DNA of 64,000 bases. Source: Mycobacterium sp. SMC-8. GTDB taxonomy: Bacteria > Actinomycetota > Actinomycetes > Mycobacteriales > Mycobacteriaceae. The position numbers and the translations under genes are program-made. Below the pieces are notes generated by a model. That model was not told the origin of the DNA. It saw only the letters and a list, made by a program, of their open reading frames with translations, and did not search any database. The stretch covers positions 5,828,001 to 5,892,000 of the forward strand of contig NZ_CP079865.1 of NCBI RefSeq assembly GCF_025263565.1, in the 5' to 3' direction. Of this stretch, positions 17,823 through 25,715 are shown one piece after another (the stretch's first letter is position 1; every line of letters begins with the position of its first letter).

Positions 17823-19063
17823 ACCACGTCGCAGTGGCCGTCATCGGCGCAGGACCGTCCGGGCTCACAGCCGCCGCCGCGCTGGCCCCCGCGGTCGACG
17901 GCGAAGTCCTTGTGCTCGAGCGTGAGGCGCAGACCGGTGGAATCCCCCGGCACAGTGACCATCTCGGGTATGGCATGCGCGACCTGCACCGGTTCATCTC
18001 CGGGCCTGCCTACGCCCGGCGTCTGACCGACATGGCCCGCGACGCCGGGGCCGTGCTGGAAACCGAGGCGATGGTCACCGGGTGGGCGGGTGAACGCACC
18101 GTGCAGATCACCTCCCCGCGCGGCGTGCGGACCGTCACCGCCGACGCGGTCGTCCTTGCCACCGGCGCCCGCGAACGCCCCCGCCCGGCCCGCCTGGTGC
18201 CCGGCGACCGCCCCGAGGGTGTCTACACCACCGGACAGCTGCAGAACATGGTGCACGTGCACCACACCGCCGTCGGTCGCCGGGCGGTGATCGTGGGCGC
18301 CGAACTGGTCAGCTGGTCGGCGGTGCTCACCCTGCGTGAAGCCGGTTGCGCCAGCGCGGCGATGATCAGCGGCTATCCCCGTGCCGAGGCGTACGCCGCG
18401 TTCCGGTCGGCCGGCCGGATACTGCTGGACGAGCCGGTGCTCACCGGCAGCCGCGTGGTCGGCATTCACGGCAAGGACCGGGTCCGCGCGGTCACCGTGG
18501 AACACATCGCCACCGGACAGCGTCGTGAGATCGCCTGTGACACCGTGGTGTTCACCGGCGACTGGATCCCCGACCACGAGCTCGCCCGCACCGGCGGACT
18601 GCAGATGGACTCCGCCACGCGCGGCCCCGTCGTGGATCCGGCCCTGCGGACCAGCCGTCCGGGCGTGTTCGCGGTCGGCAACCTGCTGCACCCGGTGGAC
18701 ACCGCCGACGGCGCCGCCCTCGACGGCCGCCACGTCGCCCCCGCGGTGCAGTCCTGGCTGCGCCGCCGCGACGACGCCGCGCCGACCCCGGCCGTGACCC
18801 CGATCCGCGTCGACGCACCGCTGCGTTGGGTTGCCCCGCAACTGGTCTCCGCCGACGGCGGCGTCCCCGCCCGCGGCGACCTGCTTTTGTGGACCGACGA
18901 GTACCGCCGCTTGCCGCGGCTGCGCGCCATGCAGGACGGCCGGCTGCTGGCGAGCAAACGCACCCCGTGGCCGGCCGCGCCCGGGCGGGTCTACCGGGCG
19001 CCGTGGTCATTGGTGGCCGGTGCCGACCCGAAGGGCGGTCCGGTCACGCTGTCGCTGGCCTGA
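17819..19063 (+). CDS. FAD/NAD-dependent oxidoreductase (GlpB/HcnB-like partner)
   Basis: A 414-residue protein with an N-terminal FAD motif AVIGAGPSGLTAAAALA (residues 7-23), the ATGARERPRPARL motif near 117-129, a second nucleotide loop VIVGAELVSWSAV near 158-170 and the FAD-closing VFAVGNLLHPVDTADGAALDGR near 283-304. Proteins of this type pair with GlpA-like subunits in opine, cyanide-forming glycine and glycerol-3-phosphate dehydrogenases. GTG 17819 overlaps the previous stop (GTGA), which fits a stoichiometric complex. The C-terminal 80 residues are not recognised. It is the last gene of the operon; a palindromic element follows. Confidence 0.82.
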   Translation: MNHVAVAVIGAGPSGLTAAAALAPAVDGEVLVLEREAQTGGIPRHSDHLGYGMRDLHRFISGPAYARRLTDMARDAGAVLETEAMVTGWAGERTVQITSPRGVRTVTADAVVLATGARERPRPARLVPGDRPEGVYTTGQLQNMVHVHHTAVGRRAVIVGAELVSWSAVLTLREAGCASAAMISGYPRAEAYAAFRSAGRILLDEPVLTGSRVVGIHGKDRVRAVTVEHIATGQRREIACDTVVFTGDWIPDHELARTGGLQMDSATRGPVVDPALRTSRPGVFAVGNLLHPVDTADGAALDGRHVAPAVQSWLRRRDDAAPTPAVTPIRVDAPLRWVAPQLVSADGGVPARGDLLLWTDEYRRLPRLRAMQDGRLLASKRTPWPAAPGRVYRAPWSLVAGADPKGGPVTLSLA

Positions 19064-19072
19064 TCATCTCGT

Positions 19073-19136
19073 CGCCGAAATTGCATTCCGCGCGGTCTCC
19101 GGACGAAAAACACCGCGTGGAATGCGATTTCGGCGG
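19073..19136. repeat. Intergenic palindromic element, copy 2
   Basis: Left arm from 19073 (CGCCGAAATTGCATTCC) and right arm ending near 19136 (GGAATGCGATTTCGGCG) pair almost perfectly around a 22-base centre. The right arm is shared with the element at 9188-9252. Both copies lie between convergent genes. Confidence 0.7.
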
Positions 19137-19140
19137 GAAA

Positions 19141-20574
19141 CTAGACGGGGAGCAGCGCGTCGATCACCGAGGCGAGCTGCTTGGCCGAGCGGCACTCGTG
19201 CATGGTGATGATGTCCTGATAACGCGGCACGGCGGAATCACCGCTGCCCCACAGGTGCCTGGGCTCGGGGTTGAGCCAGTGCGCATGCCTGCTGGCGTTG
19301 ACCATGTGGGCGAGCAGATCGGTCTCAGGGTTACGGTAATTGTTGCGGCCGTCCCCGAGGACCAGCAGCGAGCTGCGCGGCGACAGCACGTTGGGGAACT
19401 TGTCGAGGAACGACACGAACGCGTGCCCGTAATCGGAATGCCCGTCCCGGGTGTAGACGGCGGCCTCACGGGTGATCCGTTGCACGGCCACGGCGAGATC
19501 GGCGTCGGGACCGAACAATTCGGTGACCTCGTCGGTGGTGTCTATAAAGGCGAACACGCGCACGCGGGAGAACTGCTGGCGCAGCGCGTGCACCAGCAGC
19601 AGCGTGAAATGGCTGAAACCGGCCACCGATCCGGACACGTCGCAGAGCACCACCAGCTCGGGACGCGCCGGATGCGGCTTCTTGAGCACCACGTCGATCG
19701 GGACACCACCGGTCGACATCGACTTTCGCAGCGTCTTGCGCAGGTCGATCTCCCCGGCGCGGGAACGCCGTCGCCGGGCCGCCAGCCGGGTGGCCAGCAT
19801 GCGGGCCAGCGGGCCGACCGTGCGGCGCATCTGCCGCAGCTGCTCGCCTGACGCGCGCAGGAACTCGACGTTCTCGGCCAGCTGCGGAACCCCGTACATC
19901 TGCACGTGGTCGCGGCCGAGTTGCTCGGCGGTGCGCCGCTTGGTCTCCGACTCCACCATCTTGCGCAGCTGCGCGATCCGTTGCGCGGCAATGGCTTTGG
20001 CGATCTGCTCCTGGGTGGGCGTGGGCTCCTCGCCGTATGGGGCGAGCAGCCCCGCCAACAGCCGGCCCTCCAGGTCATCCAGGCTCATGGCCTTGAGCGC
20101 CTGGTAGGACGAATACGACGGCCCGCGGCTGGAGTTGTACCGGCCATAGGCCTCGACGATCTGGGCGATCATCGCCGCCAGCCGCTCGTCGAGATCGGCC
20201 AGTTCCTGGTTGTCGGTCAGCATGTCGAGCAGGGCCTGGCGCATCGCCTCGATGTCCTCCGGCGGCAGACCTGGCTCGTCGTCCGGATCCTCGAGCACGG
20301 TCCTCGCACCCAGCGCCGCCGGGAAATACAGATCGAACAGTGCGTCATAGGTGTCGCGGTGGTCGGCACGGCGCAACACCGCGCACGCCAGGCCTTCCCG
20401 CAGCACGTTCCGGTCGGCCAGCCCCAGCGTCGCCATCACCTGGCCGGCATCCACCGTCTCCGACGGACCCACCGAGATCCCCTGCACGCGCAACGCTTCC
20501 ACGAACTCGACCAGGTGGCCGGGAATTCCGTGGGGCGCCAGCGGCTGGGGCGGGCGGGTGCGTCGCGGGGGCAT
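19141..20574 (-). CDS. VWA-domain protein, CoxE-like
   Basis: A 477-residue protein corresponding to Rv2425c. The N-terminal half is a CoxE-type helical region with charged coiled segments (about 180-240); the C-terminal half is a von Willebrand A domain with the metal-site motif LCDVSGSVAGFS near 313-324. Together with the MoxR ATPase upstream it forms the typical MoxR/VWA chaperone pair that matures or inserts cofactors into a client enzyme; the client is not visible here. Its ATG overlaps the MoxR stop (ATGA at 20571-20576), so the two are co-translated. Confidence 0.88.
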   Translation of the reverse strand: MPPRRTRPPQPLAPHGIPGHLVEFVEALRVQGISVGPSETVDAGQVMATLGLADRNVLREGLACAVLRRADHRDTYDALFDLYFPAALGARTVLEDPDDEPGLPPEDIEAMRQALLDMLTDNQELADLDERLAAMIAQIVEAYGRYNSSRGPSYSSYQALKAMSLDDLEGRLLAGLLAPYGEEPTPTQEQIAKAIAAQRIAQLRKMVESETKRRTAEQLGRDHVQMYGVPQLAENVEFLRASGEQLRQMRRTVGPLARMLATRLAARRRRSRAGEIDLRKTLRKSMSTGGVPIDVVLKKPHPARPELVVLCDVSGSVAGFSHFTLLLVHALRQQFSRVRVFAFIDTTDEVTELFGPDADLAVAVQRITREAAVYTRDGHSDYGHAFVSFLDKFPNVLSPRSSLLVLGDGRNNYRNPETDLLAHMVNASRHAHWLNPEPRHLWGSGDSAVPRYQDIITMHECRSAKQLASVIDALLPV

Positions 20575-21470
20575 CAGTTGAGTCTCAACTCGCCCGCGGC
20601 TTTGATCTGGTCGGACTGGTGCTTGAGGACGACGCCGAGCGTCGCGGCGATCACCTCGTCGTCGACGGTGTCCATGCCCAGGGCCAGCAGCGTGCGGCCC
20701 CAGTCGATGGTCTCGGCCACCGACGGCAGCTTCTTGAGCGCCATCCCCCGCATCACGCCGATGATTCGCACCAGTTCCTCAGCGAGCCGCTCCGGCAGCT
20801 CGGGCACCCGGGAGAGCAGGATGCGACGCTCCAGATCCGGGTCCGGGAAGTCGATGTGCAGAAACAGACACCGGCGTTTGAGCGCTTCGGACAGTTCGCG
20901 GGTCGCGTTCGACGTCAGCACCACCAGCGGCCGCCGCTCGGCGGTGATGGTGCCGAGCTCGGGCACCGTCACCGCGAAATCGCTGAGCACTTCCAGCAGC
21001 AGACCCTCGATCTCGATGTCGGCCTTGTCGGTCTCGTCGATCAGCAGCACCGTCGGGTCGGTGCGCCGGATCGCGGTCAGCAGCGGACGGGTCAGCAGGA
21101 ACTCTTCGGAGAAGACGTCGTCCTTGGTGCGGTCCCAGTCGGTGCCGTCGGAACCGGCGCCGGCATTGCCGGCCTGGATGCGCAGGATCTGCTTGGCGTG
21201 GTTCCACTCGTAGAGCGCCCGGGCCTCGTCGACGCCCTCGTAGCACTGCAGGCGCACCAGTTCGGAGCCTGTCGACTGGGCGATAGCGCGCGCCAGTTCG
21301 GTCTTACCGACACCGGCGGGCCCCTCGACCAGCAGTGGCTTGCCGAGCCGGTCGGCGAGGAACACCGCGGTGGCCGTCGCAGTGTCGGGCAGATAACCGG
21401 TTTCGGCCAGCCGCTTGGCGACATCGCCGATGTCGGCGAACAGCGGCACGATCTGTGCGGGAACGCTCAC
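20574..21470 (-). CDS. MoxR-family AAA+ ATPase
   Basis: A 298-residue AAA+ protein. Walker A is LVEGPAGVGKTELARA at about residues 47-62, Walker B is LLIDETDKA near 140-148, and sensor 1 is VLTSNATRE near 180. This is the Rv2426c position. MoxR ATPases work with VWA proteins; the downstream VWA gene overlaps it by a few bases. GTG 21470 follows GAGGAG. No accessory target gene is adjacent; proA upstream is separated by 21 bases and may share the transcript. Confidence 0.9.
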   Translation of the reverse strand: MSVPAQIVPLFADIGDVAKRLAETGYLPDTATATAVFLADRLGKPLLVEGPAGVGKTELARAIAQSTGSELVRLQCYEGVDEARALYEWNHAKQILRIQAGNAGAGSDGTDWDRTKDDVFSEEFLLTRPLLTAIRRTDPTVLLIDETDKADIEIEGLLLEVLSDFAVTVPELGTITAERRPLVVLTSNATRELSEALKRRCLFLHIDFPDPDLERRILLSRVPELPERLAEELVRIIGVMRGMALKKLPSVAETIDWGRTLLALGMDTVDDEVIAATLGVVLKHQSDQIKAAGELRLN

Positions 21471-21491
21471 GGGTGCTTCTCTCCTCGGGGC

Positions 21492-22739
21492 TCAGGCCGG
21501 ACGGGTGTGACCGGCACCCCACACGATCCATTTGGTCGACGTCAGTTCGGGTAGACCCATGGGTCCTCGGGCATGCAGCTTCTGGGTCGAGATGCCGATC
21601 TCGGCGCCGAAGCCGAACTGCTCACCGTCGGTGAACGCCGTCGAAGCGTTGACCATCACCGCGGCGGCGTCGACGCGTTCGCTGAACCGTTGGGCCGCAG
21701 CCAGATCGGTGGTCACGATGGCTTCGGTGTGGCCGGTGCCGTACTCGTTGATGTGCTCGATCGCGGCGTCGAGACCGTCGACCACCGCCAGCGCGATGTC
21801 CATCGACAGGAACTCGGAGCGCAACTGCTCCTCGGACGGCTCGGCGTGCACCGAGACCCCCGCCGCGGCCAGCGCATCGGTCAGCCGCGGCACCGCCACG
21901 TCGGCGATGGCCGCGTCGATCAGCAGCGACTCGGCGGCGTTGCACACGCTCGGGCGCCGGGTCTTGGCATTCAGCACGATGGATTCGGCCATGTCCAGAT
22001 CGGCCGACTTGTGAACGTAGACATGGCAGTTGCCGACGCCGGTCTCGATCGTAGGCACCTGCGCGTCGCGCACGACGGCGTCGATCAGCCCGGCGCCGCC
22101 GCGCGGGATCACCACGTCGACCAGTCCGCGCGCCTGGATCAGATGGGTCACGGTGGCCCGGTCCTTGCTGGACAGCAGTTGCACCGCGTCGGCATCGAGT
22201 CCCTCGGTGGCCAGCGCCGCCCGCAGCGCGTTCACCAGCGCCGCGTTGGACTGCGCGGCCGACGAACTGCCCCGCAACAGAACCGCGTTGCCCGATTTCA
22301 ACGTCAACCCGAACGCATCGACGGTGACGTTGGGGCGGCCTTCGTAGACGATGCCGACCACACCCAACGGGACCCTCTGCTGCCGCAATTGCAGACCGTT
22401 GGGCAGTGTGCGGCCACGCAGCACCTCACCGACCGGATCCGGCAGACCGGCCACCTGACGCAGCCCGTCGGCGATAGCGTCCACCCGGGTGGGGTTCAGC
22501 GCGAGCCGGTCGAGCATCGCCTCGGGGGTGCCCGCGGCCCGTGCCGCGGCGAGGTCGACCTCGTTGGCATCCAGGATCGTGCGGGTGTGCATCAGGACGT
22601 GGTCGGCGGCGGCGCGCAGGGCGCGGTTCTTGACGTCGGCACTCAACGTCGCCAGCGTCCGGGACACCCGGCGGGCCCGGCGTGCGGCGTCGTGAACCTG
22701 CTGCCGCAAGTCGGGGGTGGCGGGGTTCTGCACGCTCAT
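21492..22739 (-). CDS. proA: Gamma-glutamyl phosphate reductase
   Basis: A 415-residue enzyme of normal length. It reduces gamma-glutamyl phosphate with NADPH to glutamate semialdehyde in proline synthesis. Seen: [20 protein letters not shown] near 122-141, the substrate/cofactor loop [12 protein letters not shown] near 153-164, [10 protein letters not shown] near 212 and the catalytic Cys in [11 protein letters not shown] near 263. ProB, which makes the substrate, is at 28720-29832. ATG 22739 has TACCCT six bases upstream, a leaderless -10 box. Confidence 0.96.
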   Translation of the reverse strand: MSVQNPATPDLRQQVHDAARRARRVSRTLATLSADVKNRALRAAADHVLMHTRTILDANEVDLAAARAAGTPEAMLDRLALNPTRVDAIADGLRQVAGLPDPVGEVLRGRTLPNGLQLRQQRVPLGVVGIVYEGRPNVTVDAFGLTLKSGNAVLLRGSSSAAQSNAALVNALRAALATEGLDADAVQLLSSKDRATVTHLIQARGLVDVVIPRGGAGLIDAVVRDAQVPTIETGVGNCHVYVHKSADLDMAESIVLNAKTRRPSVCNAAESLLIDAAIADVAVPRLTDALAAAGVSVHAEPSEEQLRSEFLSMDIALAVVDGLDAAIEHINEYGTGHTEAIVTTDLAAAQRFSERVDAAAVMVNASTAFTDGEQFGFGAEIGISTQKLHARGPMGLPELTSTKWIVWGAGHTRPA

Positions 22740-22745
22740 CAGGCC

Positions 22746-22751
22746 AGGGTA
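22746..22751 (-). promoter_or_regulatory. -10 box for a leaderless proA transcript
   Basis: TACCCT on the minus strand, six bases before ATG 22739. Confidence 0.45.
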
Positions 22752-22811
22752 TCGAACCTCCCGTCGGCAAACGGCATGGCATTCGACACGCGTCCACCCT
22801 CGCGCTGCGAC

Positions 22812-22817
22812 TAGCTT
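22812..22817 (+). promoter_or_regulatory. -10 box of the ribokinase-like gene
   Basis: TAGCTT followed by eight bases and ATG 22826. The predicted leader is zero to two bases. Confidence 0.4.
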
Positions 22818-22825
22818 GGACTCTC

Positions 22826-23686
22826 ATGGTGACGCGGGTCTGCGTGGTCGGCAGTGTCAACGCCGACCTCACGTTCACCGTCGAGGCGCTGCCCCGGGCC
22901 GGACAGACCGTGCTGGCCTCGGCGCTGTCCACCTCGCCGGGCGGTAAGGGCGGTAACCAGGCGGTGGCCGCGGCACGCGCCGGCGCCGCGGTGCAGCTGG
23001 TCGCGGCGCTGGGCACCGACGCCGCCGCCGGGCAACTGCAGGCGCATCTGCGCGCCAACGGCGTCGGCACGGACGGCCTTACCCGGGTGCCCGGGCCCAG
23101 CGGGTCCGCGGCGATCGTGGTCGACGCCGCTGCCGAGAACTGCATCGTCGTCGCGCCGGGCGCCAACGCGCATCTGAACCTGAGTTCGCCGGCGGTGCAG
23201 GCGGTGGTGGCCCGCAGCGACGTGGTGCTGTTGTCGCTGGAGATCCCGATGGACACCGTGGTCGCCGCGGCCCGGGTCGGGCGTGCCGCCCGGGCGGCTG
23301 TGGTGCTCAACGCGTCCCCGGCCCCACCCGACATCGCGATGCTGGCCGGCCTCGTCGACGTGGTCGTCGTCAACGAAACCGAGTCCGACGACTGGCTCGA
23401 CGGTGACCGGCCCCGGGTACCGCACCTGGTCGTCACCCGTGGTGCCCGCGGTGCCACCCATTTCGGCGAGGGCCGTTCGGACATCCCGGCGCCCGCCGTC
23501 GAGGCGGTGGACACCACCGGCGCCGGCGACGTGTTCGCCGGTGTGTTCGCCGCGCACTGGCCGCGCGGCGTCCCCTACGCGCTGGCCCGAGCGTGCGCGG
23601 CCGGGGCGCTGGCGACGCTGGTGCCCGGTGCCGGCGACTGTGCCCCTTACAGTGAGGCTGTCGAGGACGTGCTTGAGGCGTCCTGA
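22826..23686 (+). CDS. rbsK: PfkB-family carbohydrate kinase (ribokinase-like)
   Basis: A 286-residue PfkB kinase in the Rv2436 position. Seen: VVGSVNADLTF near 7-17, the substrate motif TSPGGKGGNQAVAAARAGA near 36-54, and the PfkB signature DTTGAGDVFAGVFAA near 229-243 with its catalytic Asp. Ribokinase phosphorylates D-ribose at O5; the N-terminal GGKGGNQA pattern is the ribokinase form. Substrate remains inferred. The gene is divergent from proA with an 86-bp gap. The following crotonase starts 22 bases after its stop. Confidence 0.85.
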   Translation: MVTRVCVVGSVNADLTFTVEALPRAGQTVLASALSTSPGGKGGNQAVAAARAGAAVQLVAALGTDAAAGQLQAHLRANGVGTDGLTRVPGPSGSAAIVVDAAAENCIVVAPGANAHLNLSSPAVQAVVARSDVVLLSLEIPMDTVVAAARVGRAARAAVVLNASPAPPDIAMLAGLVDVVVVNETESDDWLDGDRPRVPHLVVTRGARGATHFGEGRSDIPAPAVEAVDTTGAGDVFAGVFAAHWPRGVPYALARACAAGALATLVPGAGDCAPYSEAVEDVLEAS

Positions 23687-23708
23687 CCGGACGGAAGGAC
23701 TGCGCCAG

Positions 23709-24602
23709 ATGAGCACCGAATCCCGCCCCCACCCCGCCGAGCCGTCTCCCGCCCGCCCCCCCGAGCCAGCTCCCGCCCGCCCCGCTGAGCCGTCTCCCGC
23801 CCGCCCCCCAGAAGGTGACTGGCTCGGTACGCCCTACCTGCGCTTCACCCGGGAAGGCGCATTCGGCGTCTGCCGGCTCGACCGTCCGGAGGCACGCAAC
23901 GCGATGACGCCGGCGATGTACTTCGGCATCAAGTACGCGGTCAAGCACGTCGAAAGCGATCCCGACCTGGCCGGACTGCTGATCACCGGCACCGGCGACG
24001 TCTTCGCTCCGGGGGGCGACATGGGTGGCGGCGGCGCCGACAACTGGATGACGTTCGGGCCCGCACTCGGGATGGACGCCTTGCCGTTCGACACTCTGCG
24101 CCAGTCGGCCAAACCGGTCGTGGCGGCGGTGAACGGCCTCTGCCAGGGCGGCGGCCTGCAGATCGCACTGTGCGCCGACATGGCCGTAGTCAGCGACCGG
24201 GCCACGTTCCGGGTGCCCGAGCTGTACCGCGGGATCGCCGACACGTACTACAGCCACATGCTGGCCCGGCTGATCGGGCCGGTCCGCACCCGCGACCTGA
24301 TGTTCACCGGCCGCACGCTGACCGCCGAAGAGGCACACGACTGGGGCATGGTGGCCCGGGTGGTCCCCCACGACGACCTGGCGCATGTGGCCCGCGAGGT
24401 CCTCGCCCAATGCTGCCGGACCGCCCCGGGAGCCCGAACCGTCGTCAAATCCAGCCTGGACAACTATCTGGGCCTCTACGACCGCATCGGGATGGCGGCC
24501 AGCCTCGGCGCACCCGAGTCCATCGAGGGCTTCATGGCGTTCAAGGAACGCCGATCCCCGGAATGGGTGCACCCCGCACTGCGCATCGACGGCAGACTCT
24601 AG
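23709..24602 (+). CDS. Enoyl-CoA hydratase/isomerase (crotonase) with proline-rich N terminus
   Basis: A 297-residue crotonase-fold protein. The fold starts near residue 45 (YLRFTREGAFGVCRLDRPEA); the oxyanion-hole regions are ARNAMTPAMYFGIK near 62-75 and VNGLCQGGGLQIALCADMAV near 141-160. The residues matching the catalytic Glu pair of hydratases are not obvious (ELYRGIADTYY near 173), so the reaction (hydratase, isomerase or other) is open. The first 40 residues contain three copies of an eight-residue block EP(S/A)PARP(P/A), encoded by three 24-bp repeats. ATG 23709 starts 22 bases after the ribokinase stop. Confidence 0.85.
   Translation: MSTESRPHPAEPSPARPPEPAPARPAEPSPARPPEGDWLGTPYLRFTREGAFGVCRLDRPEARNAMTPAMYFGIKYAVKHVESDPDLAGLLITGTGDVFAPGGDMGGGGADNWMTFGPALGMDALPFDTLRQSAKPVVAAVNGLCQGGGLQIALCADMAVVSDRATFRVPELYRGIADTYYSHMLARLIGPVRTRDLMFTGRTLTAEEAHDWGMVARVVPHDDLAHVAREVLAQCCRTAPGARTVVKSSLDNYLGLYDRIGMAASLGAPESIEGFMAFKERRSPEWVHPALRIDGRL
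23739..23810 (+). repeat. Three tandem 24-bp repeats inside the crotonase gene
   Basis: Units at 23739-23762, 23763-23786 and 23787-23810, each beginning GAGCC and containing TCCCGCCCGCCCC. Units 1 and 3 differ at one base; unit 2 has three changes. They encode EPSPARPP, EPAPARPA and EPSPARPP in frame, so copy number can change without frameshift. Confidence 0.85.
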
Positions 24603-24616
24603 ACAGTTCAGACTTC

Positions 24617-24628
24617 CCTGAATTCAGG
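24617..24628. promoter_or_regulatory. Probable autoregulatory operator of the ArsR-type gene
   Basis: Perfect 12-bp palindrome CCTGAATTCAGG, ending eight bases before the TACTGT -10 box and therefore over the spacer/-35 region of the promoter. A bound ArsR-type repressor would block the polymerase here. Confidence 0.45.
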
Positions 24629-24636
24629 AGTTGATG

Positions 24637-24642
24637 TACTGT
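24637..24642 (+). promoter_or_regulatory. -10 box of the ArsR-type gene
   Basis: TACTGT seven bases before GTG 24650, giving a leaderless transcript. Confidence 0.5.
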
Positions 24643-24649
24643 CTGCGCT

Positions 24650-24979
24650 GTGCAGACCGCCCTCGGTAGTGACGCGCTGTCCCGTTTCGGTTGCGCCATC
24701 TCGGATCCGACCCGCGCCCAGATCCTGCTGATCCTGCGCGACGGCCCTGGGTACCCGTCCGAGCTCGCCGAGCGGATCGCGGTGTCGCGGCAGATTCTGT
24801 CCAACCACCTCGCCTGCCTGCGGGGCTGTGGTCTGGTCACCGTCAGCCGCGAAGGCAGGCGCAGCCGTTACGAGCTGGCCGATCCGCGGATCGCCCACGC
24901 GCTCACCGACCTGGTCGGCCTGGTTGTGGAGGTCGACCCGGCGTGCTGCCCGGCGGCCGACGAGCAGGCCTGCTGCTGA
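24650..24979 (+). CDS. ArsR/SmtB-family metal sensor, CmtR-like
   Basis: A 109-residue winged-helix repressor. The recognition region is SELAERIAVSRQILSNHLACLRGCGLV (about 37-63). Cys56 and Cys60 lie in the recognition helix, as the Cd/Pb ligands Cys57 and Cys61 do in M. tuberculosis CmtR; C-terminal cysteines at 99, 100, 108 and 109 could supply the third ligand (Cys102 in CmtR). It therefore probably senses Cd(II), Pb(II) or a similar soft metal and leaves the DNA on binding. GTG 24650 is supported by a leaderless -10 box. It overlaps the next small frame (TGATG). Confidence 0.87.
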   Translation: MQTALGSDALSRFGCAISDPTRAQILLILRDGPGYPSELAERIAVSRQILSNHLACLRGCGLVTVSREGRRSRYELADPRIAHALTDLVGLVVEVDPACCPAADEQACC

Positions 24980-25113
24980 TGGCAAAGGCGGGGCTCAACG
25001 CGCACCGCCGCCGGGTCCTGACCTGGGCCGATCCCGTTGCGGCGCTGGGGATCGCGGCGCTGGCTGTGCGTGAAGGAATCCAAGCCTGGAAGGGTGACCC
25101 ATGCTGCATCTGA
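24979..25113 (+). CDS. 44-residue protein with C-terminal CC, probable remnant of a cation transporter
   Basis: Starts with the ATG that overlaps the ArsR stop and ends 13 bases inside the next gene. It reads MAKAGLNAHRRRVLTWADP, then VAALGIAALAVREGIQAWKG, and ends DPCCI. A single amphipathic or membrane helix followed by two cysteines resembles the last segment of cation-diffusion-facilitator transporters that are often encoded next to such sensors. It could be a truncated transporter end or a genuine small metal-handling protein. Tight overlaps on both sides suggest it is translated. Confidence 0.55.
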   Translation: MAKAGLNAHRRRVLTWADPVAALGIAALAVREGIQAWKGDPCCI

Positions 25114-25715
25114 TGCCTGCAGTCGCGCTGTGTCTGTTCGCCGTGTTCGCCGCGCTCGGATTCGGTTGGCGCAGTTGGGTTCAGCGCCGTCACACCGGTT
25201 CCACCGGCTTCAAGGGTGTCACCGGAAGACCCGGGTCACCGGAATGGTTCGCCGGGGTGGGTTTCGTGGTCGCCATCGCGGTCGCCGGCACCGCGCCGGC
25301 ACTGCAATGGACCGGGCTGGTCGACCCGCTGCTGGCCGCGCCCTGGATTCACCTGACCGGTGCCGGTGTCGCGGCCGCGGGCATCGCCGCGACGGTGTAC
25401 GCCCAGCGCGACATGGGTGACGCCTGGCGCATCGGCGTCGACGCGTCGGAGACGACGACACTGGTCCGCACCGGCGTGTTCGCGCGGGTGCGCAACCCGA
25501 TTTTCGCCGCGATGATCGTCTTCGCGTTCGGCGTCACGCTGGTCACACCCAACGTGGTGGCGATCGCCGGCTTCGTGATCCTGGTGGTGACGATCGAGCT
25601 CCAGGTGCGCACCGTCGAGGAGCCGTATCTGCGCGCCGCACACGGTGCGCCCTACCGCGACTATCTCGCCGCCGTCGGACGTTTCGTGCCCGGGGTGGGC
25701 ACCGTCAGTCGGTAG
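25101..25715 (+). CDS. Isoprenylcysteine carboxyl methyltransferase (ICMT)-family membrane protein
   Basis: A 204-residue protein with four to five hydrophobic helices. The family signature is at the C-terminal half: TGVFARVRNPIFAAMIVFA near 127-145 and VEEPYLRAAHGAPYRDYLAAVGRFVPG near 172-198, the SAM-binding and HxxYxxY-like region of bacterial ICMT/PEMT-type methyltransferases. Bacterial members methylate mostly unknown lipophilic or metal-related targets. It overlaps the small frame upstream and is part of the ArsR operon. Its 3' end overlaps the convergent nadE by 11 bases. Confidence 0.85.
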   Translation: MLHLMPAVALCLFAVFAALGFGWRSWVQRRHTGSTGFKGVTGRPGSPEWFAGVGFVVAIAVAGTAPALQWTGLVDPLLAAPWIHLTGAGVAAAGIAATVYAQRDMGDAWRIGVDASETTTLVRTGVFARVRNPIFAAMIVFAFGVTLVTPNVVAIAGFVILVVTIELQVRTVEEPYLRAAHGAPYRDYLAAVGRFVPGVGTVSR

